Source: DATKMK01 sp035541895 (GTDB taxonomy: Bacteria > Desulfobacterota > Binatia > HRBIN30 > JACQVA1). Taken from it: DNA of 64,000 nucleotides. The position numbers and the translations under genes are program-made. The notes under the pieces were generated by a model that did no database searches, was not told the origin of the DNA, and saw only the letters and a program-made list of their open reading frames with translations. This document shows, piece by piece, positions 25,252 through 33,224 of the stretch; positions within the stretch are counted from its first letter, which is position 1; each line of letters opens with the position of its first letter. The DNA lies in NCBI GenBank assembly GCA_035541895.1, contig DATKMK010000045.1, positions 39,481 through 103,480 of the forward strand, written 5' to 3'.

Positions 25252-27276
25252 TCAGCGCGCGAGCGTTGCGATCTCGTGATTCAACCGCGCCACCATGCGC
25301 GACGCGTTGCGTAGCAGGTTCTCCAGGATCTTCACCTTGATGGCGGGATGCGTCGACCCGAGCCGGTCAAAATCGGCGGCCGAGAGAACGAAGCATTCGA
25401 CCGCCGTGTCGGCGCGCACGTCGGCCGTCCGCGCCGCACGGTCGAGAATCGCCAACTCGCCGAATGGCATACCGGCTGACAGTGTCGACAGTCGCTTGAC
25501 CTGTCCGCCCGGCAGCGGCAGCGTGACGCTCACCCGCCCGCTGACCAAGAGGTACATCGAATCGGCGGGGTCGCCCTGACACAACACTACCTCCCCGGCT
25601 CGGAATCGCTGCCGCTGCATGAGCCGGTCGAGGTGCGCCAACTCGTCGGCGGCGAGATTGCCACACACCGGATGTTGCGCGAGCGGAAGCGCTGCACCAA
25701 CTGCCGCGACACGATCGACTCCGAGCAACTGGTTCTCGCACCATTCCAAGGCCGCATCGAGGTCTACAAATACCTTCAAGGGAGGGTGATTCGACTCACC
25801 ACCACTCAGCCCTTCCTCGATCGTTCGCACGAAGCGCGCATGCTCACGGGCGCTCGCGAATACCAGGTGTTTGCCCGCCGCGCTCAGCTCTTTCACCAAG
25901 GCAAGCAGCATCGGCGCAACGCAGTCGTCGATGCGCGTGACTCGTCGCAGATCCAGCACGACCCAATCGATTTCGTTGCTGCCAGCGACCACTCCGCGTA
26001 TCAGTTGTTCCGTTGCTGCGAAGCTCAGGTCGCCTTGCAGATCGTAGATCGTGGCGCGATGGCCGGTCTCGTCCAACACCCGGCGTTCGGCTTCGTTGCG
26101 CAACCGCTTCGAACTCACGCCCGCGAGTGTGTAGTGCGCCCGGATCGTCGACCGCGCGGTGCGTGGAACGCGCAAGAAGTGCAGGTTGAAGTCACGCGAG
26201 ATCTGTTTGCAAACCGCTACCCCCCGAACACTATTGCCGCGATCGTCGAGCGGTGGCGAGAAGACCCCAACTCCCAACTGGCCGGGCAGCACGGCCAGCA
26301 CGCCTCCGCCGACGCCGCTCTTGGCCGGCAAGCCGACCCAGTACGCCCACTCGCCCGCATAGTCGTACATGCCGCAGGTCGCCATGACGCTGAGCACGTT
26401 CTCGACCAAGTCGTGGCGCAGGGCGCGTTCGCCGGTCACCGGGTTTACCCCGCCGTTCGCCAAGGTCGCTGCCATCAGGCTGAGGTCGCGACAGGTCACT
26501 AGGATCGAGCACTGCCGAAAATACAGGTCCAGGATCGGATCGGGATCGATCGCAAGAATGTCGAAGTTGCGCAGCATGTGACCGATGGCGCGATTGCGGT
26601 GCCCGGTGTCGCGTTCCGACTCGTAGACGGCGTGATCGATCGCGAGCGGGTGGCCGGCGTAGAGCGAGTAGACGGCCAGGAGCCGCTGCAATTTGTCTTC
26701 ACTCGAAGTCCCGGCAATCAACGAGACGGCCGCGATGGCACCGGCATTGATCATCGGGTTCAGCGGCGAGCCGCTGCCGGGCGCTAGACTGATCGAGTTG
26801 AACGCGTCACCGGTGGGCTCGACGCCGATTTTCTTCAACACCGCGTCGCGGCCGATGTCCTCCATCGCCAGTCCGTAGGTAAGCGGTTTGGAGATCGACT
26901 GAATCGTGAACGGCTGCTGGCTGTCTCCGACCGCGTAGACGTGGCCGTCAACCGTCGCGACACAGATACCAAACCACTGCGGGTCGGCCTTGGCGAGCTC
27001 GGGGATATACGTGGCGACACGGCCCTCCGACCGGGACGCGTGAGTGGAATGAAGCTGATCGAGGTAACTTTGGATTGGCGAGGCGATCGGCGTTTCGCTC
27101 GCGACCCTGCCGGCACGTGTGTCCAGCGCTTGCACAGACGGACTTCCCCCGTTTCGCTGGCTTCTGGTTCTCAACATCCCTGCGGCAGCGTCCGCCAAAT
27201 CAGTCAACAGCCGCGAAGGAAGATTCGGGCGACGCGAGAGCAGTTGGCGTGCCATCCGGAGCGTAAGCTGGAACAT
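25252..27276 (-). CDS. glsA: Glutaminase A fused to STAS and cyclic-nucleotide-binding domains
   Basis: Hydrolyses L-glutamine to glutamate and ammonia; expected cytosolic. The 674-residue protein is a three-part fusion. Residues ~65-365 are the serine-dependent glutaminase domain with QSISKP near 126 (nucleophile and lysine), PMINAGAIA near 173 and AYWVGLPAKSGVGGGV near 310. Residues ~395-500 form a STAS domain (IYDLQGDLSF, VLDLRRVTRIDD). Residues ~540-670 form a cNMP-binding domain (FRAGEVVLCQGDPADSMYLLVSGRVSV and MPFGELAILDRAARTADVRA, the phosphate-binding cassette with the conserved Glu and Arg). The layout implies cAMP- or partner-controlled nitrogen release. Single-domain GlsA is about 305 residues. 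ATG 27276 is the longest start; its RBS is weak. Confidence 0.9.
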   Translation of the reverse strand: MFQLTLRMARQLLSRRPNLPSRLLTDLADAAAGMLRTRSQRNGGSPSVQALDTRAGRVASETPIASPIQSYLDQLHSTHASRSEGRVATYIPELAKADPQWFGICVATVDGHVYAVGDSQQPFTIQSISKPLTYGLAMEDIGRDAVLKKIGVEPTGDAFNSISLAPGSGSPLNPMINAGAIAAVSLIAGTSSEDKLQRLLAVYSLYAGHPLAIDHAVYESERDTGHRNRAIGHMLRNFDILAIDPDPILDLYFRQCSILVTCRDLSLMAATLANGGVNPVTGERALRHDLVENVLSVMATCGMYDYAGEWAYWVGLPAKSGVGGGVLAVLPGQLGVGVFSPPLDDRGNSVRGVAVCKQISRDFNLHFLRVPRTARSTIRAHYTLAGVSSKRLRNEAERRVLDETGHRATIYDLQGDLSFAATEQLIRGVVAGSNEIDWVVLDLRRVTRIDDCVAPMLLALVKELSAAGKHLVFASAREHARFVRTIEEGLSGGESNHPPLKVFVDLDAALEWCENQLLGVDRVAAVGAALPLAQHPVCGNLAADELAHLDRLMQRQRFRAGEVVLCQGDPADSMYLLVSGRVSVTLPLPGGQVKRLSTLSAGMPFGELAILDRAARTADVRADTAVECFVLSAADFDRLGSTHPAIKVKILENLLRNASRMVARLNHEIATLAR

Positions 27277-27364
27277 GATCGTCGTAGGCTAGTTGCGGCG
27301 TCTGACTGCGCATCGCCTGAGCACTGCTCGCGTTGGAGGCATCGCGCATCGGGTTGACCTTCGC

Positions 27365-27382
27365 CGCGTATACGGATACGCG
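27365..27382. promoter_or_regulatory. Inverted repeat upstream of the CPA2 antiporter
   Basis: CGCGTAT and ATACGCG flank ACGG, 42 bp before ATG 27424. A TTGACC box lies just upstream at 27354-27359, so the repeat covers the expected spacer and -10 of that promoter. It is a possible repressor site. Confidence 0.4.
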
Positions 27383-27423
27383 CCAACGGCCAGTCGGCGA
27401 CTGCGATCATTCGCTCAGATCAG

Positions 27424-29097
27424 ATGGACGCTCACTTCGCTTCGTTGCTGAAAGACATCGGGCTCGGAATCGTGTTCGCCGCGGTGTTCTCGCATCTCGC
27501 AAGGTTGATGCGCCAACCTGCCATCCTTGGCTATGTTGCCGGGGGACTAGTCCTGGGACCGCACCTCGGCTTCGCCTTGGTTACGAACGAAGCGAGCATT
27601 GAGCTGATTTCGGAGATCGGGCTGATCTTCCTGTTGTTCATCATCGGACTCGAAATCAATCTGCGCGACCTCGTGCAGATGGGCCGCTCGATGGCAGTCA
27701 TGAGCGTCGGGCAGTTCGTCGGCTGTGCACTCGTCACCGCCGGGTTCTTTTCCCTCGCCGGCAGCGCGTTCCTAACGGAACGCTTCGATTTGCTCTACCT
27801 CGCGGTCGTGCTTTCGCTCAGCTCGACGCTGATCGTGGTGAAGGTGCTGCACGACAAGTTCGAGATCCACACTACGGCTGGACGGATGACGGTCGGCATC
27901 CTCGTGCTCCAGGATCTCTGGGCCATCGTGTTCATGGGAGTGCAACCCAACCTGCTTCATCCCCAAGCCGGGATCGTTCTGCGGGCCGTTCTGTCGGGCG
28001 GCCTGCTGGTGGGGTTCGCGTTTGCGGTCGCCCGCTTCGTGTTGGCTGGCATCTTCCGCGCCGCAGGCAAGCAGCCCGAGTTGGTGCTGCTGACCGCCGT
28101 GGCGTGGTGTTTCTTTCTCTGCGGCCTCGCCGACTACGCCGGTCTGTCCAGAGAGATGGGCGCATTGATCGCCGGCCTGACGATCGCTGCATTTCCGTAC
28201 GGCGTCGATGTCATCGCTAAGATCGGCGGGGTCCGCGACTTCTTTGTCACGCTGTTCTTCGTCTCGCTTGGCCTCAAGATGCCGCAGCCGAGCCTCGCCT
28301 TGACCTCCGCGGCCTTCATGATCGCGGCAGTGGTGCTCGTCAGTCGGTTGGTGACACTCATCCCGTTGAGTTGGGTCACCGGCACGGGGCTGCGCATGGG
28401 GATTCTCACCGGACTGAATCTCGCCCAGATCAGCGAGTTCTCCCTGGTTATCTTGGCCCTGGGAGCCGGTTACGGCCACGTGTCATCGGGAATCCAATCG
28501 CTCGTGCTGCTCTCGATGCTGCTCACGTCGGTGCTGGCAACGTATCTCATCCTCTACAATGCCCAACTCGCCGGTCTGATTTTGACGATGATAGAGCGTC
28601 TCGGCCTGCACGAGAGCGGTCATGCCGATGAACGCCACGGCGCGCCGGAAGACCGCCGCGACATCGTCGTCCTCGGGTGCTTTCGCGAAGGCGAAGCGCT
28701 ACTGGACCTGGTCGCGGAGCGCGCGCCCGAGCTGAGCCGCCGGATTCTGGTGGTCGACTACAATCCCTTGCTCGAGCGCAAGCTCAGCCCGAAGGGCTTT
28801 CGCTGGGTCTATGGCGATCTCGCCCATCCCGAGACCTTGGAGCACCTCGGCATCGAGCACGCCGCCACCATCATCTGCCCGATCTCCGACACGTTCCTCA
28901 AGGGCACAACCGCCCAGCGCTTGCTCCGCCACGTCAAGCAGCTTGCGCCGAGTGCCGCGCTGGTGATGACCGCGGACGACGAGGCAACCGCGGCCGCGCT
29001 GCAGCGTGCCGGCGCCGCGTACATCATTCGCCCGCCGCGTTTGGCGGCCGATCATCTCTTCGCGCTCTTGGCCGGGGCCAGCAGCCTGCCATCGTAA
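27424..29097 (+). CDS. CPA2-family cation/proton antiporter with C-terminal TrkA-N domain
   Basis: A KefB/RosB-type K+ or Na+/H+ antiporter of 557 residues in the inner membrane. Residues ~1-390 form about 12 TM helices, with LMRQPAILGYVAGGLVLGPHLG near 28, IGLIFLLFIIGLEI near 66 and VLSLSSTLIVVKVL near 128. Residues ~415-550 form a Rossmann RCK/TrkA-N domain (DIVVLGCFREGEALLDLV, GDLAHPETLEHLGIEHAATIIC). The usual GxGxxG nucleotide motif is replaced by GCFREG, so ligand binding may be changed or lost. No KefF-type ancillary gene is adjacent. It is divergent from the glutaminase fusion. Confidence 0.9.
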   Translation: MDAHFASLLKDIGLGIVFAAVFSHLARLMRQPAILGYVAGGLVLGPHLGFALVTNEASIELISEIGLIFLLFIIGLEINLRDLVQMGRSMAVMSVGQFVGCALVTAGFFSLAGSAFLTERFDLLYLAVVLSLSSTLIVVKVLHDKFEIHTTAGRMTVGILVLQDLWAIVFMGVQPNLLHPQAGIVLRAVLSGGLLVGFAFAVARFVLAGIFRAAGKQPELVLLTAVAWCFFLCGLADYAGLSREMGALIAGLTIAAFPYGVDVIAKIGGVRDFFVTLFFVSLGLKMPQPSLALTSAAFMIAAVVLVSRLVTLIPLSWVTGTGLRMGILTGLNLAQISEFSLVILALGAGYGHVSSGIQSLVLLSMLLTSVLATYLILYNAQLAGLILTMIERLGLHESGHADERHGAPEDRRDIVVLGCFREGEALLDLVAERAPELSRRILVVDYNPLLERKLSPKGFRWVYGDLAHPETLEHLGIEHAATIICPISDTFLKGTTAQRLLRHVKQLAPSAALVMTADDEATAAALQRAGAAYIIRPPRLAADHLFALLAGASSLPS

Positions 29098-29127
29098 GAT
29101 CGCGGACCCGCCGATCTCGTCGCGACT

Positions 29128-29637
29128 TCAGCTTTCCCGCGCCGGCAAGGATCCGATGTAGTCCATCTTGCCGAGGTCGACGCCGTTGTGGCGCAAGATG
29201 GCGTACGCCATCGTCGCGTGGAAGAAGAAATTCGGGATCGCCACGTGGACCAAGTAGTCGTCGCCTCGCAGCCACTTGCCGCCGAGCCACGGCGGAGCGA
29301 CCTTGCGCTCTTCCGCTCCCGCCAAGTCCTTCGCCTGAACGGTTTCCAGAAATGCGAGGCAATTCTGGATACGTTGCCGCAACTCGGCGAACGTCTGCTC
29401 CGTGTCCGGGTGCGACGGCGCCGGCTTGCCCCCGAGGTAGGCCGCGGCGTACTTCGCCTGGTCGCAGCCGGATTGCACCTGGCGCACGAAGTCGAACTGA
29501 TCCGGCGCCAGCCGGGCGTGGGCGAGCACGTCGACTTCGAACGACTTGGTTTTCGCATGCGCCTCGGCCTTGTCCATCCACCGTTCGAGGTTCTGCAGCG
29601 TCTTGGCGAACGATCGAATCGCATCGTTGTGATTCAT
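29128..29637 (-). CDS. DUF1993-family protein
   Basis: A 169-residue helical protein matching the DUF1993 family: a DinB-like four-helix shape with LNHxD-like opening MNHNDAIRSFAKTLQNLERWMDKAEAH, DVLAHARLAPDQFDFVRQVQSGCDQAK in the middle and NFFFHATMAYAILRHNGVDLGKMDYIG near the end. The conserved histidines (FFFHATMAY, LRHNG) could hold a metal, as in DinB proteins. Enzymatic function is unproven in the family. Start ATG 29637 has GGGAGA six to eight bases upstream. It converges with the CPA2 gene (30-bp gap) and is divergent from the exported LLM gene. Confidence 0.85.
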   Translation of the reverse strand: MNHNDAIRSFAKTLQNLERWMDKAEAHAKTKSFEVDVLAHARLAPDQFDFVRQVQSGCDQAKYAAAYLGGKPAPSHPDTEQTFAELRQRIQNCLAFLETVQAKDLAGAEERKVAPPWLGGKWLRGDDYLVHVAIPNFFFHATMAYAILRHNGVDLGKMDYIGSLPARES

Positions 29638-29703
29638 CTGGCTCTCCCTTCGTGTGCGGCGAACGATAGCCCACTGCCAACCCGCACGCGATCCCCCCAA
29701 CCG

Positions 29704-29732
29704 TTGACGTAGCTTGTCATTGGCGAAATGAT
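29704..29732 (+). promoter_or_regulatory. Sigma70-type promoter for the exported LLM gene
   Basis: TTGACG (29704-29709) and AATGAT (29727-29732) are 17 bp apart: five and four of six matches. Predicted start near 29739, about 30 nt before ATG 29770. Confidence 0.45.
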
Positions 29733-29769
29733 TCGCCCGCTCAGTCTTCGGAAAGCACAGGAGGTCGCG

Positions 29770-30786
29770 ATGCGGCTGATGCGCGAGTCGTTTGCTCTGC
29801 TGGTTGTACTCATCTTTGCGTCGATGGTCTGGGCGCAAGACCAGCCGCCGAAAAAGAAGATCCTGTTCGGCATTCAGACCGGACAGCAGGACACGACCTA
29901 CCAAGAACTGGTCGATATCTGGAAGGAAGCCGAGGCGCTCGGCTTCGACAGCGCGTGGAACTTCGACCACTTCGCGCCGATTCGCGGTGATCTCAACAAC
30001 CCGTGCCTCGAAGGCTGGACGCTGCTCAGCGCACTGGCCGCGCACACCACCAAGATCCGCATCGGCACGCTGGTGACCGGCAACACCTATCGCAATCCCG
30101 CGTTGCTCGCGAAGATGGCGACCACCGTCGACATCATCAGCGGCGGCCGCCTCAACCTCGGCATCGGCGCCGCGTGGTTCGAGCCCGAGCACGAAGCCTA
30201 CGGCTTTCCCTTTTTCACCGCGAAGGAACGCACCGAACGTCTCGCGGAGTCGCTTGACGTCATCACCAAGCTGTGGACCGTCGATCACCCGTCGTTCGCC
30301 GGCAAGTTCTACACGCTCAAGAACGCGCCCTTCAATCCGAAGCCGGTGCAGCAGCCGCATCCGCCGATCGTCATCGGCGGCAAAGGCAAGAAATGGGTCA
30401 TGCCGCTGGTGGCGAAGTACGCGGACGGGTGGAACGTCCCGATCGGCGTGACACCCAAGGGCATTCGCAATCGCATGCAGATTGTCCACGACGAGTGTCG
30501 CCGCATCGGCCGCACACCGTGCGATCCGGAAGTGTCCGCGTTCCTGATCCTCTATCGCATCACGGACGTGCCGGTCGTCGGCTCCGCCATCGGGCTCGGC
30601 GCTCGTTTGGTGGCAGGCAAAGGTGCGCAGGCGGCGATGCTGGCCGGCACGCCCAAGGAGATCATCGAGAAGATTCAGACCTATGTCGACGCCGGCGCGA
30701 CCCACATCATCGTGCACATCGAACCGCCGTATGACAAAGAGATGCTGCGTCGATTCGTGAAGGACGTGATGCCGGCGTTTCGCTGA
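29770..30786 (+). CDS. Exported LLM-class flavin/F420-dependent oxidoreductase
   Basis: A 338-residue luciferase-like TIM-barrel protein of the F420-dependent type (TKIRIGTLVTGNTYRNPALLAKMATTVDIISGGRLNLGIGAAWFEPEHEAYG). An AGGAGGT ribosome-binding site just before ATG 29770 fixes the start. From there the protein begins with a Sec-type signal peptide, MRLMRESFALLVVLIFASMVWA, cleaved before QDQ; no twin arginine is seen. Export is unusual because these enzymes bind a reduced deazaflavin or flavin made in the cytosol. The catalytic barrel looks complete, with no internal gap. It is followed after 46 bp by the CaiB/BaiF gene. Substrate unknown. Confidence 0.88.
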   Translation: MRLMRESFALLVVLIFASMVWAQDQPPKKKILFGIQTGQQDTTYQELVDIWKEAEALGFDSAWNFDHFAPIRGDLNNPCLEGWTLLSALAAHTTKIRIGTLVTGNTYRNPALLAKMATTVDIISGGRLNLGIGAAWFEPEHEAYGFPFFTAKERTERLAESLDVITKLWTVDHPSFAGKFYTLKNAPFNPKPVQQPHPPIVIGGKGKKWVMPLVAKYADGWNVPIGVTPKGIRNRMQIVHDECRRIGRTPCDPEVSAFLILYRITDVPVVGSAIGLGARLVAGKGAQAAMLAGTPKEIIEKIQTYVDAGATHIIVHIEPPYDKEMLRRFVKDVMPAFR

Positions 30787-30832
30787 TCGCTGCCCACGGA
30801 TCGCCGAGCGTCGGAGAAGACTTGGAGAGATC

Positions 30833-32035
30833 ATGCCGGGACCGTTGGAAAGCATTCGCGTGGTGGAAATGGGATTCTGGGTTGCCGGCCCGGCGGCGGG
30901 CGGCATCATGGCCGACTGGGGCGCCGACGTCGTCAAGATCGAGCCGCCCGACGGCGATCCGTTTCGCGGCTTGTTCACCAAGGCCGCCGGCATCGATGTG
31001 CCGATGAACCCGCCCTTCGAACTCGACAACCGCGGCAAGCGCAGCATCGCGCTCAATCTCACCACCGCCGAAGGCCGGCAGATCGCACGCCAATTGATTG
31101 CGCGTGCCGATGTCTTCGTCTCGAATATTCGTCTCGGCGGACTCGAACGTATGGGGCTCGACTACGCAACCGTGCGCAAGGACAACCCGCGCTTGGTCTA
31201 CTGCAGCGTCAGCGGCTACGGCCCAGACGGCGACGACCGTGATCGCGCCGCGTACGACGTCGGCGCCTTCTGGTCACGCGGCGGCGTCGGGTGCTCGCTG
31301 GTGCCCAAAGGCGGCGAGCCGCCGCAGCAGCGCGGCGCGATGGGTGACCACTTCACCGCGGTCTCCGCGGTCAGTGCGATCTGCGGCGCGCTGGTTGCGC
31401 GCCAACGCACCGGCGAAGGACAGTTCGTCACCACGTCGCTGCTGCGCAACGGTTTGTACATGCTCGGGTGGGACGCCAACATCCGCCTGCGCTTCGGCTA
31501 CATCGACTCGCCCTACGACCGCTTCGGGATTCCCAACCCGCTGGTGAACTCCTACAAGGCCGGTGACGGTCGTTGGTTTTGGCTGCTCGGCTTGCAAGGC
31601 GATCGCCACTGGCCCGATCTCATTCGTGCCATCGAACGGCCGGATCTGCTCGACGACCCACGGTTCAAGGACATCCGTGTCCGCCGGGAGCACAACGCCG
31701 AATGCGTGCGGATTCTCGACGCGGTGTTCGCGACCAAACCGCTCGCCGACTGGGGCGCGCGCTTCGATCGCGAGACCATGTGGTGGGCGGCCGTGCAATC
31801 GCTCGACGAAGCCGTCACCGATCCGCAACTCCGCGCCAACGGCGGCGTGGTCAAGGTGCCGGTGCCCGAGGGTGAAGCCGAGATGCTCGCCAGCCCCGCC
31901 GACTTCTTCGGCACCCCGTGGTCGCCCACGACCATGGCGCCCGAGTGCGGCCAGCACAGCGAAGAGGTCTTGCTCGAACTCGGCTACGATTGGGAGGCCA
32001 TCGCCAAGCTGAAGGACAGCGGCGCCGTGCCGTGA
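30833..32035 (+). CDS. CaiB/BaiF family (class III) CoA-transferase
   Basis: Transfers CoA between carboxylic acids, or performs related acyl-CoA racemase chemistry; cytosolic dimer of interlocked rings. The 400-residue product shows VVEMGFWVAGPAAGGIMADWGADVVKIEPPDGDPFR at the N-terminus, the RGKRSIALNLTTAEGRQ block near 65 and GDHFTAVSAVSAICGALVARQRTGEGQ near 165, whose GD aspartate is the expected nucleophile. Start ATG 30833 follows GGAGAGATC. Possible substrates are carnitine, bile acids, formate/oxalate or aromatic succinates. Adjacency to the LLM gene hints at one degradation pathway but does not prove it. Confidence 0.9.
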   Translation: MPGPLESIRVVEMGFWVAGPAAGGIMADWGADVVKIEPPDGDPFRGLFTKAAGIDVPMNPPFELDNRGKRSIALNLTTAEGRQIARQLIARADVFVSNIRLGGLERMGLDYATVRKDNPRLVYCSVSGYGPDGDDRDRAAYDVGAFWSRGGVGCSLVPKGGEPPQQRGAMGDHFTAVSAVSAICGALVARQRTGEGQFVTTSLLRNGLYMLGWDANIRLRFGYIDSPYDRFGIPNPLVNSYKAGDGRWFWLLGLQGDRHWPDLIRAIERPDLLDDPRFKDIRVRREHNAECVRILDAVFATKPLADWGARFDRETMWWAAVQSLDEAVTDPQLRANGGVVKVPVPEGEAEMLASPADFFGTPWSPTTMAPECGQHSEEVLLELGYDWEAIAKLKDSGAVP

Positions 32036-32039
32036 GGCG

Positions 32040-33107
32040 CTACAACGCGAACCGATTGCTCGCCCGCTGGTACCGGGCGTCGGTCAAGCGGAAACAATCG
32101 GGATTGCGACGGCGTGTGAGCGCCGCGAAGTACGCAAACAATTGCACCGGCACGACGCTAACGACTGGACTGACTCCTTCGGTCGTAAACGGAATACGCA
32201 CGACGTCCTCCGCGTTGAGCGGTGTTTCGTCGGAAACGATGGCCGCGCGCGCCGTGCCGATCTCCGCCGCGGCGTTCAGCAGATCGCCGATGCGCGCCAG
32301 CGACGGACCGCACGGGGCGATCGCGACGATCAAATCGCCCGCCTCGACCGCTTGCATCGGCCCGTGCAGCATCTGCTCCACCGCAAAGCCTTCACTCACG
32401 ATGTAACTCGTCTCTTTCAACTTCAACGCCGCTTCGCTCGCGGTAGTCGCGTGGGGACCGCCGCCGACGAAGTACACGCGTTCCCGATCCGTCTGGCGCC
32501 CGGCCAGTTCACGCACAGCCGATTCCGTGGCGAGCGCCGCCCTCAGTTGTTCGGGAAGCGCACGCACCGCGCCGCGCAAACCTTCGCTCTCGGCAAGCTC
32601 CGCCACGATCAACGCCAGCACCGCCAGCGCGCTGGTGTAGCTCACCGTGTGCGCGGAACTGCGATCTTGATGGCAGGTGCGGATGACGCCGACACCCGGG
32701 GGCGCTTCGTGCGGGCCCTGCCCGGTCACCAGGATGGTGAGCGCACCAGCCGCCTGCGCGAGTGCGAGCGCCTGGCCCGTGTAGCGCTTGGTGCCGCGAT
32801 GACTGATGACCACGACCGCATCGTCGCGCGTGAGCGCCAGCGGATAGGTCGCGAAGTCGTAGGCGGGCACCGCAGCGGCCGCGAGCGGCGCGTGGTGCAG
32901 GCGTGCGAGCCAAGCAGCGCAGCTCGCCGCATGATACGACGTGCCTGTACCGACGAAGAGGACTCGACGCGCCCGACGCGCTCGCAGCGCCGCAACGACG
33001 CGCACCACCGCCTCGGCTTGCTCCGCCAACACCGCGCGCACGGCGTCCGGCTGCGCATGAATCTCCTCGTACATCCAGAATGGGGGCTGCGTTCTCGGCT
33101 CGGTCAT
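32040..33107 (-). CDS. Double-SIS-domain sugar isomerase/deaminase, GlmS-like without glutaminase domain
   Basis: A 355-residue cytosolic protein with two SIS domains. The first has FVGTGTSYHAASCAAWLA near 50 and VVISHRGTKRYTGQAL near 98; the second has GGGPHATTASEAALKLKETSYIVSEGF near 215 and MLHGPMQAVEAGD near 245. This equals the isomerase half of glucosamine-6-phosphate synthase, but the N-terminal Ntn glutaminase domain is absent and the C-terminal KSVTVE tail is replaced by ASNRFAL. It is therefore more likely a glucosamine-6-phosphate deaminase-like or fructosamine-type enzyme (NagB-II, AgaS, FrlB group) than a synthase. It converges on the CoA-transferase gene with a 4-bp gap. Confidence 0.82.
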   Translation of the reverse strand: MTEPRTQPPFWMYEEIHAQPDAVRAVLAEQAEAVVRVVAALRARRARRVLFVGTGTSYHAASCAAWLARLHHAPLAAAAVPAYDFATYPLALTRDDAVVVISHRGTKRYTGQALALAQAAGALTILVTGQGPHEAPPGVGVIRTCHQDRSSAHTVSYTSALAVLALIVAELAESEGLRGAVRALPEQLRAALATESAVRELAGRQTDRERVYFVGGGPHATTASEAALKLKETSYIVSEGFAVEQMLHGPMQAVEAGDLIVAIAPCGPSLARIGDLLNAAAEIGTARAAIVSDETPLNAEDVVRIPFTTEGVSPVVSVVPVQLFAYFAALTRRRNPDCFRLTDARYQRASNRFAL

Positions 33108-33224
33108 GCCGACGCTCTACCGCCTCGGCAGCTGAGCGGCAACGTGGTCGAGCCGCCCCGATTCGACATCTGTGGCGGGGCCTCACTTGCGGTCGAGGCT
33201 TGATTCCGCCATGAGCAAGCGCGC

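Noticed and set aside
29638..31065. In-frame N-terminal extension of the DUF1993 frame across 1.4 kb
   Set aside because: It is antisense to the LLM gene, whose domains and RBS are clear. The DUF1993 start at 29637 has its own RBS.
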